DNA from: Arthrobacter saudimassiliensis
GTDB lineage: Bacteria; Actinomycetota; Actinomycetes; Actinomycetales; Micrococcaceae
DNA length: 64,000 nucleotides
Assembly (NCBI GenBank): GCA_900016675.1
Contig: LN483071.1
Span: 248,001 to 312,000, forward strand
Reading direction: 5' to 3'
The position numbers were made by a program, and so were the translations under genes. Positions 52,858 through 61,992 of the stretch are shown one piece after another. The notes under the pieces were generated by a model, which saw only the letters and a list, made by a program, of their open reading frames with translations, was not told where the DNA came from and made no database searches. Position 1 is the stretch's first letter. Each line of letters opens with the position of its first letter.

Positions 52858-53975
52858 GCGCGGCCGAGGACGCCGTCCTCCGGGCGCTCGGCGCAGTGCT
52901 GGATCCGGAGCTGCGCCGGCCGATCACCGACCTGGGCATGGTCCGGGAGGTCGCCGTCGAAGCCGACGGCACCGCCGTCGTCGGCGTGCTGCTCACCGTG
53001 GCGGGATGTCCGCTGCGCGGCACCATCACCGGTGACGTCGAAGCCGCCGTCGCCGGGGTTCCCGGCATCACGGGCGTACGGGTGGAGATGGACGTCATGA
53101 CGCCCGAGCAGCGGAACCGGCTCAAGGAGCAGCTGCGCGGGCCGGGCGCCGAGCGCGGCGTGCCGTTCAACCGGCCCGGTTCACTCACCCGCGTCTACGC
53201 GGTGGCCAGCGGCAAGGGCGGCGTCGGCAAGTCCAGCGTGACCGTGAACCTGGCGGTGGCGCTGTCCCGGAGGGGGCTGCGCGTGGGCATCGTGGACGCG
53301 GACGTGCACGGTTTCTCCGTGCCCGGCCTGATGGGCATCACGCAGCCCCCCACCCGGGTGGACGAGATGATCCTGCCCCCGGTGGCCTACGGGGTCAAGA
53401 CCATTTCCATCGGCATGTTCCTGCCCGAGAACCAGCCGGTCGCCTGGCGCGGGCCGATGCTGCACCGGGCGCTGGAGCAGTTCCTCACCGACGTGTTCTT
53501 CGGCGACCTCGACGTGCTGTTCCTGGACCTGCCCCCGGGCACCGGCGACATCGCGATTTCCGTGGCGCAGCTGCTGCCGGGGTCGGAGATCCTTGTCGTC
53601 ACCACCCCGCAGGCCGCGGCCGCCGAAGTGGCCGAGCGGGCCGGCACCGTGGCCGCGCAGACCGGGCAGAAGGTCTCCGGCGTCATCGAGAACATGTCCT
53701 GGCTGCAGCTGCCCGACGGGCAGCGGATGGAGCTGTTCGGTTCCGGCGGCGGCGAACAGGTGGCGGCCCGCCTGACGTCCGCGCTGGGCACCGAGGTGCC
53801 CCTGCTGGGCAGCATTCCGCTGGATGTGCGGCTGCGGGAGGGCGGCGACGCCGGCTCCCCCGCAGTGCTGGAGGAGGATTCCGCCGCGGGGGCGGAGCTG
53901 CGGCGGATCGCCGGTCAGCTGGCGCGCCGTCCGCGTGGCCTCGCGGGCCTGAACCTGGGCGTCACGCCCAGTTGA
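52854..53975 (+). CDS. mrp: Mrp/ApbC Fe-S carrier P-loop ATPase
   Basis: 373 aa from ATG 52854. The N-terminal MIP18/DUF59 domain (about 1-90, VLDPELRRPITDLGMVREV, TVAGCPLRGTI) precedes the deviant Walker A ASGKGGVGKSSVTVNLA at about 117-133, DADVHGFSVPGLMG, and LDLPPGTGDIAIS. Family members carry and transfer [4Fe-4S] clusters; the usual C-terminal CxxC is not obvious (segment IENMSWLQLPDGQ lacks it), as in several actinobacterial Mrp proteins. Overlaps the convergent HAD gene by 14 bp. Confidence 0.9.
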   Translation: MSAAEDAVLRALGAVLDPELRRPITDLGMVREVAVEADGTAVVGVLLTVAGCPLRGTITGDVEAAVAGVPGITGVRVEMDVMTPEQRNRLKEQLRGPGAERGVPFNRPGSLTRVYAVASGKGGVGKSSVTVNLAVALSRRGLRVGIVDADVHGFSVPGLMGITQPPTRVDEMILPPVAYGVKTISIGMFLPENQPVAWRGPMLHRALEQFLTDVFFGDLDVLFLDLPPGTGDIAISVAQLLPGSEILVVTTPQAAAAEVAERAGTVAAQTGQKVSGVIENMSWLQLPDGQRMELFGSGGGEQVAARLTSALGTEVPLLGSIPLDVRLREGGDAGSPAVLEEDSAAGAELRRIAGQLARRPRGLAGLNLGVTPS

Positions 53976-54630
53976 CCGGACGGACGGTTCCGGCCTGCCG
54001 GAGATGGACCCCATCCTCCTGTAGCTGGAACCGCATCTGGGCCAGGGAAGCGCAGACCAGGTCCGCGGCCGCCAGCTCGTCCGCCGGGACGGTGCCGGCC
54101 ACGGCCAGCACCGTGCACTCCGCGGCGGCCGCCGCGGCGACGCCCACGGGAGTGTCCTCGACAGCCAGGCACCGGGCCGGGTCGAGGCCCATCCGCCGGG
54201 CCGCGAGGCGGTAGCCGTCCGGCGCCGGCTTGCCCGCCCCCACGTCGTCGGCCGTCACCAGCACCGCAGGTGCCGACAGCCCTGCCGCGGCGAGCCGGGC
54301 CAAGGCCAGCCGGCGGCTGCAGGAGGTCACGATGGCCCACCTGCCGGCAGGCAGCTCCTCGAGCCGCGCAGGCGCACCCTCCTTCGGCGAGATGCCGTCG
54401 GTCATGGCGACCTCCAGCTCGTCGATGCGGGCCAGCGCCGCCGCCGTACGGTCGGCGGGTAGGGCGGCCCGGACAACGTCCCGGGCGGCAAGGCCGTGCC
54501 CGGCATGCCGGTAGCCGCCGCCAAGGCCCTCCTCCTCCGCCCAGCGGGCCCAGGCCTGTTCCGTCGCCGGTGTCGAGTCGATCAGGGTGCCGTCCAGGTC
54601 GAACAGGACGGCGTCATAGCCAGGACGCAT
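53962..54630 (-). CDS. HAD-family sugar/polyol phosphatase
   Basis: 222 aa from ATG 54630, sharing a base with the kinase stop (TGATG). HAD subfamily IA: motif I FDLDGTLIDSTP, motif II IVTSCS, motif III Lys in GAGKPAPDGY, motif IV AVEDTPVG, with an alpha-helical cap at about 15-85. Likely dephosphorylates a sugar or polyol phosphate; coupling to an FGGY kinase suggests detoxifying an unwanted phosphate ester or moving flux, by inference. Confidence 0.88.
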   Translation of the reverse strand: MRPGYDAVLFDLDGTLIDSTPATEQAWARWAEEEGLGGGYRHAGHGLAARDVVRAALPADRTAAALARIDELEVAMTDGISPKEGAPARLEELPAGRWAIVTSCSRRLALARLAAAGLSAPAVLVTADDVGAGKPAPDGYRLAARRMGLDPARCLAVEDTPVGVAAAAAAECTVLAVAGTVPADELAAADLVCASLAQMRFQLQEDGVHLRQAGTVRPVNWA

Positions 54631-56027
54631 CAGGCTCCGTAGAACCCGGCGCGGGCAGCACGGTAGTCGGCACGGACCTGCTGCGCCCAATCCGCCGATG
54701 GGTCCGGCGCGAAGGCCGACTCCACCCTGCGCTGCCAGGTGGGCGGAGCATCGGTGCCGGCCAGCGCCCAGGCGGCCTGCCGGGCCGCGCCCAGGGCGAC
54801 ATACTCGCCCGGCACCGGCACCACGACCTCGGTCTGGAAGATGTCGGCGGCGGCCGATCGCAGGGTCAGGGAACGCGCCCCGCCGCCGATCAGCAGCACC
54901 CGGCGGGTGGGAATGCCCTGCGCCCGAAGCACGTCGAGGGCCTCGGCCAGGTGGCACAGCAGCCCCAGCACCGCTGCCCGGGCCATGTTCGCCCGGCTCA
55001 TGTTGGCCCGCGACATGCCGGTGAGGCTGGCCCTGGCGTGGGGCAGGTTCGGCGTACGTTCGCCGTCGAAGTACGGAATCATCGTCAGCCCGCCCGCGTC
55101 AGGCTCCGCCGCGGCCGCCAGCCGGTCCAGCTCGTCCAGGTCCACGCCCAGCAGCTCAGCGGTCGAGGCGAGGATCCGGGCCCCGTTGATGGTTGCCAGC
55201 AGGGGCAGGTTGCGTCCGCTGGCATCGGCGAATCCTGCAACCATGCCGGAGGGATCCGTGACCGTGCGGTCCGTGGAGGCAAAGACGGTGCCGCTGGTGC
55301 CGATCGACACCGCCACCTCCCCCGGCTGCAGCCCCAGGCCCAGCGCCGCTCCGGCGTTGTCGCCGCAGCCGGCGGCCACCAGCGCGCCGGCCCGGGTGCG
55401 CCCGGCCGCCGCGGCGGAGTCCAGCACCACCGGAAGCTCCGGCACCCTGCCGAAGGCATGCGCCAGGAGGTCCTCGCGGTAGCGGCCTTCCGGTACCGAC
55501 CAGTACCCGGTGCCCGAGGCGTCGCTGCGATCGGTCACCGGAGTGTCGGCACGGCCGGTCAGCCGCCACGTCAGCCAGTCATGCGGCAGCAGGACCTGCC
55601 GCACCCGTGCGGCGAGTTCCGGCCGGGCCTCGGCCAGCCAGGCCAGCTTGGTGATGGTAAACGAGGACACCGGGACGACGCCGACCTCGCGGGCCCAGTT
55701 GTCGGGACCGATCTCCCTGCGGAGGCGTTCGGCCTGCGCGGCGCTGCGCACGTCGTTCCACAGCAGGGCCTCGTGCACGGGCACCCCGGCCCCGTCGAGG
55801 GCGACCATGCCGTGCTGCTGTGCCGAGACCGAGACGGCCGCCGCGTCGTCGAGGTCTTGGCCGCCGGCCTGCCTGAAGGCGTCCCACCAGCGCTCCGGGT
55901 CCACGGCGGTGCCGTCGGGGTGCGGCGCGACGGTCTTGGACAGGACTTCGCCGGTTTCGGCGTCGACGCGGACGATTTTGCAGCTCTGGGTCGACGAGTC
56001 GACCCCGGCCACCACGGTACGGGTCAT
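54630..56027 (-). CDS. xylB: FGGY-family carbohydrate kinase, xylulokinase-like
   Basis: 465 aa from ATG 56027 (ATGA overlap with the SorC gene). VVAGVDSSTQSCKIVRVDAETG is the N-terminal phosphate-1 loop; SVSAQQHGMVALDGAG and LWNDVRSAAQAERL match xylulokinases, and GTSGTVFASTDR and IGGGARSLTLRSAAADIF are the ATP-binding segments. Probably phosphorylates D-xylulose made by the divergent polyol dehydrogenase. D-ribulose or another ketose cannot be excluded. Confidence 0.85.
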   Translation of the reverse strand: MTRTVVAGVDSSTQSCKIVRVDAETGEVLSKTVAPHPDGTAVDPERWWDAFRQAGGQDLDDAAAVSVSAQQHGMVALDGAGVPVHEALLWNDVRSAAQAERLRREIGPDNWAREVGVVPVSSFTITKLAWLAEARPELAARVRQVLLPHDWLTWRLTGRADTPVTDRSDASGTGYWSVPEGRYREDLLAHAFGRVPELPVVLDSAAAAGRTRAGALVAAGCGDNAGAALGLGLQPGEVAVSIGTSGTVFASTDRTVTDPSGMVAGFADASGRNLPLLATINGARILASTAELLGVDLDELDRLAAAAEPDAGGLTMIPYFDGERTPNLPHARASLTGMSRANMSRANMARAAVLGLLCHLAEALDVLRAQGIPTRRVLLIGGGARSLTLRSAAADIFQTEVVVPVPGEYVALGAARQAAWALAGTDAPPTWQRRVESAFAPDPSADWAQQVRADYRAARAGFYGA

Positions 56028-56974
56028 TCGGAGGCTCCAAGGAGTCGGCGGGCAAGTGCGGCGTCGGTCACCAGCGAGGTGACCAGCCCTGACGCGAGGG
56101 CGGCGCGGACGGCGGCGGTCTTCTTCGAGCCGCCGGCCACGGCAATGACTTCGGGGATCTTCCTCAGCTGCTCGGTGCTGACGGCAATGCAGCGGTCCTC
56201 GATGTCCGGCAGGACGCGGCCGTCGGCGTCGAGCACGGTCGAGCACACCTCCGCGACGGCCCCGGAGGCCAGCAGCCGGCTGCGCGCTTCAGGGGTGATG
56301 GCGGCGTTGTCGTACATCTGCGAGTCCGGTGGGTTCCAGCTGCCGACCGCCACCAGCGCCAGGGTCACCCGGCCGAACTGCTCATAGGTGCGCTGGACGT
56401 CGTTCTGCCGGCGCAGGGCGCGTGCGGTGGCGGCGTCGGACACGACCAGCGGCGCGTAGATCGACCAGGGCGTGCCTCCGGCCACGGTGCTCACGCGGCG
56501 GATGACTTCGACGCCGGTTTCCTGGATGGGACCGGCCACCCCTGCCAGCTGGACGACTTCGCACCCCGGCAGCTGCCGCAGGGAGCGGGCGACCGCCGTC
56601 AGCGTCCGCCCGGCGGTGAGGCCGACGACGTCGTCCTCGGTCGCGATCTCCTCCAGCAGTTCAGCCGCGCTGCGGCCCAGGTGTTCCTGCACCGTCTCCG
56701 GGTTTTCGGTGGGCGTGCGGACCGCCAGGGCGCGGCGCAGCCCGAACCTGCGCCGCAGCTCGAGGGACAGTTCCAGGTCCAGGGGGCCGGGGGTGGAGAT
56801 CACGAACCGGACCACGCCGGCCCGCGCCGCTTCGTCGAGCAGCCGGCCCACCTTGAACCGGCTGACGCCCAGCTCCTCCGCGATCTCGATGCGGGTCCGC
56901 CCCTCAACGTAGTGGCGGTGCGCCACATGCGCCATCTGGACCAGGCCGTCCGGCCCGATCGTGCCTTCCCCCAC
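56024..56974 (-). CDS. SorC-family sugar-binding transcriptional regulator
   Basis: 316 aa from GTG 56974 with GGAGGAGGA upstream. Helix-turn-helix at about 15-55 (VAHRHYVEGRTRIEIAEELGVSRFKVGRLLDEA), then the sugar-phosphate-binding SorC domain with DDVVGLTAGRTLTAVARSL (about 110) and VAGGSKKTAAVRAALASGLVTSLVTDAALA. Controls the divergent polyol operon and its own operon through the intergenic palindromes. The inducer is probably a phosphorylated pentulose or polyol. Confidence 0.92.
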   Translation of the reverse strand: MGEGTIGPDGLVQMAHVAHRHYVEGRTRIEIAEELGVSRFKVGRLLDEAARAGVVRFVISTPGPLDLELSLELRRRFGLRRALAVRTPTENPETVQEHLGRSAAELLEEIATEDDVVGLTAGRTLTAVARSLRQLPGCEVVQLAGVAGPIQETGVEVIRRVSTVAGGTPWSIYAPLVVSDAATARALRRQNDVQRTYEQFGRVTLALVAVGSWNPPDSQMYDNAAITPEARSRLLASGAVAEVCSTVLDADGRVLPDIEDRCIAVSTEQLRKIPEVIAVAGGSKKTAAVRAALASGLVTSLVTDAALARRLLGASE

Positions 56975-57028
56975 TGCCGTCCTCCTCCATGCCGATTTCC
57001 ACCGGATGGAAGTCTACCGGTTCGTTGC

Positions 57029-57040
57029 GCTCATGTGAGC
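57029..57040. promoter_or_regulatory. Palindromic operator, upstream site
   Basis: GCTCATGTGAGC, a perfect palindrome embedded in GTTGC...CAAC, just upstream of the -35 of the polyol operon and about 55 bp before the sorC start. Likely SorC site. Confidence 0.5.
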
Positions 57041-57047
57041 AACAGTT

Positions 57048-57076
57048 TTGCACACATGTTGTGTCTTGGGTAATAC
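57048..57076 (+). promoter_or_regulatory. Polyol-operon promoter with operator in spacer
   Basis: TTGCAC, 17-bp spacer, TAATAC, the most consensus-like promoter in the window. The spacer contains the inverted repeat ACACA-TGT-TGTGT (57052-57064), so a bound repressor would block RNA polymerase. Confidence 0.65.
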
Positions 57077-57142
57077 TCGGACAGGCCCGACGGCACGGCG
57101 CGCACACAGAGGTGCCGCCGCCGCGGGCCAGCGAGGGAGTCG

Positions 57143-58183
57143 ATGACAATGACGACAGGATTACCCGCCGTGATGCGGGCCAGCGTCCTGCTGGAGAAGC
57201 GCAAGCTGGCGATCGAGGAACGGCCCGTTCCGGAGCTCGAGCCCGATGAGGTACTGATCAAGGTCGCCTCCGTGGGCGTCTGCGGTTCGGACGTGCACTA
57301 CTTTGCGGAGGGGCGGATCGGCGACTTCGTCGTGGAGCAGCCCCTGATCCTCGGCCACGAGGCCGGCGGCACCATCGTCGCCGTCGGTGACCGGGTGAGC
57401 CCGGACCGCGTGGGCCAGCGGGTCTCGATCGAGCCGCAGCACCCGGACCCCACCTCCGCCGAGAGCCTTTCGGGCCGGTACAACCTGGATCCGCACATGC
57501 GCTTCTATGCGACTCCGCCGGTCGACGGCGCCTTCGCCGAGTACGTGAAGATCCAGTCGCACTTCGCCTTCGCCGTGCCCGATGAGGTCAGCGACGACGC
57601 CGCGGCCCTGATGGAGCCGCTCTCGGTCGGCATCGCCGCCGCGCAGAAGGGCGGCATCACCGCCGGGTCCAGGGTCCTGATCGCGGGCGCGGGCCCCATC
57701 GGCATCATCGCCGCCCAGGTGGCCCGGGCCTTCGGCGCCACCGAGATCATCGTCTCCGACGTCGACGACGCGCGGCTGAAGCAGTCCGTCCGCTTCGGCG
57801 CCACCCGCACGGTCAACCCGATCCGGGAGGACCCGGCCGCCCTGGACCTCGGCGTCGACTGCTTCATCGACGCTTCCGGCGCCACCCCGGCCGTGCTCTC
57901 CGGACTGCGCTCGGTGCGTCCCGGCGGCACCGTGGTGCTGGTCGGCATGGGCGCCGACGAGATCGCCCTGCCCATCCCGGTGATCCAGAACAACGAGATC
58001 ACCCTCACCGGGGTCTTCCGCTATGCCAACACCTGGCCCACCGCGATCGAGCTGGTCCGCACCGGCCGGGTGGACCTGGATTCGCTGGTGACCGGCCGCT
58101 ACGGCCTGGCGGACGTGGAGGAGGCGCTGATCGCGTCCACCCGCTCCACCAGCCTCAAGACCATCGTGACGCCGGGGTCCTGA
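57143..58183 (+). CDS. Zinc-dependent polyol dehydrogenase (MDR family)
   Basis: 346 aa from ATG 57143. Sorbitol/xylitol/L-iditol dehydrogenase type: catalytic Zn ligands C47 (GVCGSDVHYF), H72-E73 (LGHEAGG) and the Glu in LMEPLSVG; NAD fold VLIAGAGPIGIIAAQVARAFG. The lobe that normally holds a structural zinc with four Cys reads PQHPDPTSAESLSGRYNLDPHM and has none of them. First gene of the operon with the sugar ABC transporter, divergent from sorC. Likely oxidises a polyol such as xylitol, D-arabitol or sorbitol to the ketose used by the xylulokinase-like enzyme. Confidence 0.9.
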   Translation: MTMTTGLPAVMRASVLLEKRKLAIEERPVPELEPDEVLIKVASVGVCGSDVHYFAEGRIGDFVVEQPLILGHEAGGTIVAVGDRVSPDRVGQRVSIEPQHPDPTSAESLSGRYNLDPHMRFYATPPVDGAFAEYVKIQSHFAFAVPDEVSDDAAALMEPLSVGIAAAQKGGITAGSRVLIAGAGPIGIIAAQVARAFGATEIIVSDVDDARLKQSVRFGATRTVNPIREDPAALDLGVDCFIDASGATPAVLSGLRSVRPGGTVVLVGMGADEIALPIPVIQNNEITLTGVFRYANTWPTAIELVRTGRVDLDSLVTGRYGLADVEEALIASTRSTSLKTIVTPGS

Positions 58184-58184
58184 C

Positions 58185-59741
58185 ATGGGACAGTTCGAAA
58201 CCACCCCGGCGGGCTCCGGCGTCCTGGCCTGCTCCGGCATCAGCAAGGCCTTCGGCGGGGTGCCGGTGCTGCGGGACATCAGCCTGGTCCTCGAACCGGG
58301 AACCGTCACCGCGCTGGCCGGCGAAAACGGTGCCGGCAAGTCCACCATGATGAAGATCGCCGCCGGCCAGTACCGCCCCGACCGGGGGACGGTCAGTGTC
58401 GACGGCGAGGAGCTGCCCGCCGGCAACACCGCCGCGGCACATCGTCACGGCGTGGCGATCGTGCCCCAGGAACTCGCCTCCATTCCGGAGATGACGGTCT
58501 ACGAGAACCTGTTCCTGGGCCGGGAGCTGCGCCACCCGTTCGGCCTGCTCAACCGCCGGGCGATGGCCGCCGAGGCCAGGGCACGGCTGCAGGGCTTCGG
58601 CCTGGACATCGATCCGTCCACCCGCATGGGCCTGCTGCCGGTCGGCATCAGGCAGATCATCGAGATCATCAAGGCCACCAGCCGCGGCGCCCGGGTCCTG
58701 CTGCTGGACGAGCCGACCAGCGCGATCGCCGAGCGCGAGGTCGCCCGGCTCGCGGACGTCATCCGGTCCCTGCGCGGGCAGGGCGTGGCGATCCTCTTCA
58801 CCACCCACAAGATGGAGGAGATCCGGGCCATGGCGGACCGGGTCATCGTCCTGCGCGACGGATCCCTGGTCGAGGACCGGCACATTTCGGACATTACCGA
58901 CGACGGCATCGTGCACGCCATGATCGGCCGTGAGCTCGAGGACCTGTTCCCCGACCTGCCCGACGCCGGCACCGCCCCCGTGCTTGAGCTCCGCGACCTG
59001 GTGGTCCAGGACCGGCCGCCGCTGAGCCTGACCGTGCACCGGGGGGAAATCCTGGGCCTGGCCGGGCTGGTCGGCGCCGGACGCACCGAGCTGCTGGAAG
59101 GCATCTTCGGTATGCGCCGGACGAACGGCGGGGACATCCTCTTGAACGGACGCCGGGTCCGACGCAACGAACCCGCCGCGGCCATTGCCGGAGGCATGGC
59201 GCTGGTGCCGGAGGACCGCAAGGGCGCCGGCGGCGTGCTGTCCATGAGCATCCTGGACAACGCCACCCTCCCCCGCCTGCGTGCCTTCAGCTCCGGCGGC
59301 TGGGTCAGCGGCGGACGCACCCAGGCCGTGGAGAAGGTCATGGCCTCCCTGCGGCTGCGCAGCCGGAACCTGAACCAGTCCATGGAGACCCTTTCCGGCG
59401 GCAACCAGCAGAAGGTCGTCCTTGGCCGCTGGCTGACCGGTCCCGTCGACGTGCTGCTGCTCGATGAGCCCACCCGCGGCGTCGACGTCGGCGCCCGCAA
59501 CGAGATCTACCGGATCATCGTCGAACTGGCCGGGCAGGGCATGGCCGTGATCATGGCATCGAGCGACATGCCGGAAATCCTCTCCCTGTCCCACCGTGCG
59601 CTGGTGATGCGCGAAGGCACGGTCGCCGCCGAACTCTCACGCGCCGAGCTGATGGACCCCTCCGTACAGGACCGGATCTTCCGACATGCATCCGGCCAAG
59701 AAACCACCTCCGTGAAGGAACAGAGCAATGCCCACTCCTAA
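58185..59741 (+). CDS. Sugar ABC transporter, double ATP-binding protein (RbsA-type)
   Basis: 518 aa, two nucleotide-binding domains. NBD1: Walker A GENGAGKST near 45, LLLDEPTSAIAEREV near 170. NBD2: degenerate Walker A GLVGAGRTELLEG near 295 and signature LSGGNQQKVVLGRWL near 400, LLLDEPTRGVDVGARNEIY. Typical of the CUT2 (ribose/xylose/polyol) class. ATG is 2 bp after the dehydrogenase stop; its own stop overlaps the permease start by 14 bp. Confidence 0.93.
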   Translation: MGQFETTPAGSGVLACSGISKAFGGVPVLRDISLVLEPGTVTALAGENGAGKSTMMKIAAGQYRPDRGTVSVDGEELPAGNTAAAHRHGVAIVPQELASIPEMTVYENLFLGRELRHPFGLLNRRAMAAEARARLQGFGLDIDPSTRMGLLPVGIRQIIEIIKATSRGARVLLLDEPTSAIAEREVARLADVIRSLRGQGVAILFTTHKMEEIRAMADRVIVLRDGSLVEDRHISDITDDGIVHAMIGRELEDLFPDLPDAGTAPVLELRDLVVQDRPPLSLTVHRGEILGLAGLVGAGRTELLEGIFGMRRTNGGDILLNGRRVRRNEPAAAIAGGMALVPEDRKGAGGVLSMSILDNATLPRLRAFSSGGWVSGGRTQAVEKVMASLRLRSRNLNQSMETLSGGNQQKVVLGRWLTGPVDVLLLDEPTRGVDVGARNEIYRIIVELAGQGMAVIMASSDMPEILSLSHRALVMREGTVAAELSRAELMDPSVQDRIFRHASGQETTSVKEQSNAHS

Positions 59742-60744
59742 TTCAACCCGGACGGCCCCGGCGGCGACGGCCGAAGCCTCCCCCCGCGCCGGCCTGAGCT
59801 GGCCCTGGGTGCAGAACCTGCTGATCCGCAACGCGATGGTGGTGGTGATGCTGTTCGTCATCGCCTTCTTCCTCTACCGCAGCGCCCGCTTCGGCACCAC
59901 GGACAATATGGTCACCATCCTCATTGCCGCCGCGCCCTTCGCGCTCATCGCCCTGGGCCAGACCCTGGTGATCCTCACCGGCGGCATCGACCTCTCCGTG
60001 GGTTCGGTCATCGCCGCCAGCGCCATGGCCTCCGCCCTCACCGCGAAGAACTACCCGGACCAGCTCTGGCTGGCCCTGGTGGTCGCCGTGCTCGTCGGCT
60101 TCGTGGCCGGAGCCATCAACGGCATCGTGGTCAGCTGGATCAACGTCCCGCCCTTCATCGCCACCCTGGGCATGCTGACCCTCGCCTCCGGCGCTGCCTA
60201 CGTCATCGGCGACGGTGCGCCCATCAACGGCCTGCCCGCCGGATTCGGCTCCTTTGCGAACACCGAGGTCCTCGGCCTGAAGATTCCGGTGCTGCTGATG
60301 ATCATCTGCATCATCGGCTTCGCCGTCCTCATGAAGCGCACCGCCTACGGCATGCGCGTCTACGCGGTCGGCGGCAACCGGCTGGCGGCGGAAATCGCCG
60401 GCATCAAGACCCGCCGAACCCTGTTCAGCGTCTACACCATCAGCGGTGTCCTCGCCGGCATCTCCGGCCTGATGCTGGCCTCCCGCGTCATCTCCGGCGC
60501 CCCCAACCTCGGTGCCGGCTACGAACTCGACGCAATTGCCGCCGTCGTGATCGGCGGGGCCAGCCTCCTCGGCGGACGCGGCACCGTCTGGGGAACCGCG
60601 CTCGGCCTGCTGCTCATCCAGACCCTCAACAACGGCCTCGACCTGCTGATCGTCCCCGCCTACTGGCAGGACGTCATCAAGGGCGTGCTGATCGTCGCCG
60701 CGGTGGCGGTCGATGTCTGGGCCAACAAGCGGCGGGAAAAATAG
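59728..60744 (+). CDS. Sugar ABC transporter permease (RbsC-type)
   Basis: 338 aa, about nine membrane helices. LGQTLVILTGGIDLSVGSVIA, INVPPFIATLGMLTLASGAAYV, GMRVYAVGGNRLAAEIAGIKTRR (cytoplasmic coupling loop) and LDAIAAVVIGGASLLGGRGTVWGT are hallmarks of CUT2 permeases. Substrate inferred from operon: a polyol. Confidence 0.93.
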   Translation: MPTPNSTRTAPAATAEASPRAGLSWPWVQNLLIRNAMVVVMLFVIAFFLYRSARFGTTDNMVTILIAAAPFALIALGQTLVILTGGIDLSVGSVIAASAMASALTAKNYPDQLWLALVVAVLVGFVAGAINGIVVSWINVPPFIATLGMLTLASGAAYVIGDGAPINGLPAGFGSFANTEVLGLKIPVLLMIICIIGFAVLMKRTAYGMRVYAVGGNRLAAEIAGIKTRRTLFSVYTISGVLAGISGLMLASRVISGAPNLGAGYELDAIAAVVIGGASLLGGRGTVWGTALGLLLIQTLNNGLDLLIVPAYWQDVIKGVLIVAAVAVDVWANKRREK

Positions 60745-60795
60745 CCGCGCCCGGCCGCGTCGCACCACCAAACCCCCCACTAAGGAGAATCAAAG

Positions 60796-61854
60796 ATGAC
60801 TCGAATCAGCTCCCGGTTCCTTTCCGCCGCCGCCATGGCCGCCGTCGGCGCCCTGGCCCTCAGCGGCTGCGGCGCCGGCGACCCCGCGGCGACCGGCGAC
60901 GGCGACACCATCACCATCGGCGTCAGCGTCTACGACATGTCCTCGTTCGTCACCCAGGGCAAGGAAGGCATTGACGCCTACGCCGAAGCCAACAACATCG
61001 AGGTGCTGTGGAACTCCGCCTCGCTGGACGTGAACACGCAGGCCAACCAGGTCGACCAGTTCATCAACCAGGGCGTGGACGCCATCCTGGTGAACCCGGT
61101 CCAGGCCGGATCGCTGGAACCGCAGGTCGCCGCCGCCCAGGCCGCCGGCATTCCCTTCGTGGACGTCAACGCCTCGCTGAAGAACGAGGCCCTGGACGGC
61201 AGCGTCCAGCCCGACGACGTCGCGGCCGGCGCCCAGGAGGCGCAGATGATGGTCGACGCGCTCGGCGGCGAAGGCAACGTCGTCATCCTGCAGGGTCCGC
61301 TCGGCGGCTCCGGCGAGATCGACCGCGGCGCCGGGATCGACCAGGTCCTCGCCGAGAACCCGGGCATCACCGTCCTGGCCAAAGACACCGCCAACTGGAA
61401 GCGCGATGAAGCGGTGAACAAGATGAAGAACTGGATCTCCGCCTTCGGCAGCGAGATCGACGGCGTCATCTCCCAGAACGACGACATGGGCCTCGGCGCC
61501 CTGCAGGCGCTGAAGGAAGCCGGCATCACCGACGTGCCGATCGTCGGCATCGATGGCATCGAAGACGGCCTGCGCGCCGTCGAAAACGGTGACTTTATCG
61601 GCACCTCCCTGCAGCACGGGACCGTGCAGATGGCCGCCGGCCTGGCCGTCGCCGCCCGGCTCGCCCGGGGCGAGGACGTTGACCCGGACCAGACGTACAT
61701 CATGCCGGCCATCACCTCCGAGAACGTCGGCGACGCACTTAAGAACGTGGTGACCGACCGCGAGGCCTTCCTCGAGCGCCTGCCGGAACTGGTCGATGAA
61801 AACCTGGACAGCGGCAACGTCGCATATGAGGGCCTGCCGGGCCAGGAGCAGTAG
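60796..61854 (+). CDS. Sugar/polyol-binding lipoprotein (RbsB-type)
   Basis: 352 aa. AAGGAGA lies before ATG 60796. The signal peptide has lipobox LSGC at Cys 25. The type I periplasmic-binding fold is recognisable: [113 protein letters not shown]. Delivers substrate to the RbsA/RbsC-type components. Terminator at 61881-61924. Confidence 0.92.
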   Translation: MTRISSRFLSAAAMAAVGALALSGCGAGDPAATGDGDTITIGVSVYDMSSFVTQGKEGIDAYAEANNIEVLWNSASLDVNTQANQVDQFINQGVDAILVNPVQAGSLEPQVAAAQAAGIPFVDVNASLKNEALDGSVQPDDVAAGAQEAQMMVDALGGEGNVVILQGPLGGSGEIDRGAGIDQVLAENPGITVLAKDTANWKRDEAVNKMKNWISAFGSEIDGVISQNDDMGLGALQALKEAGITDVPIVGIDGIEDGLRAVENGDFIGTSLQHGTVQMAAGLAVAARLARGEDVDPDQTYIMPAITSENVGDALKNVVTDREAFLERLPELVDENLDSGNVAYEGLPGQEQ

Positions 61855-61880
61855 CCCACGGGTCCCGCAGCCTGGAAAAG

Positions 61881-61924
61881 GCAAAGGAGCGGTCCTCCAT
61901 CTCGGTGGAGGACCGCTCCTTTGC
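61881..61924. terminator. Terminator of the polyol operon
   Basis: Perfect 19-bp stem (61881-61899 with 61906-61924), 6-nt loop, right arm contains CTCCTTT. Probably bidirectional with convergent tatB. Confidence 0.9.
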
Positions 61925-61992
61925 GTGATCGGCGGCTATGTCGTCCACGACCTGTCGGCTTCGGCAGGTCTCGGGCGGGGCCGAACGGAAAA

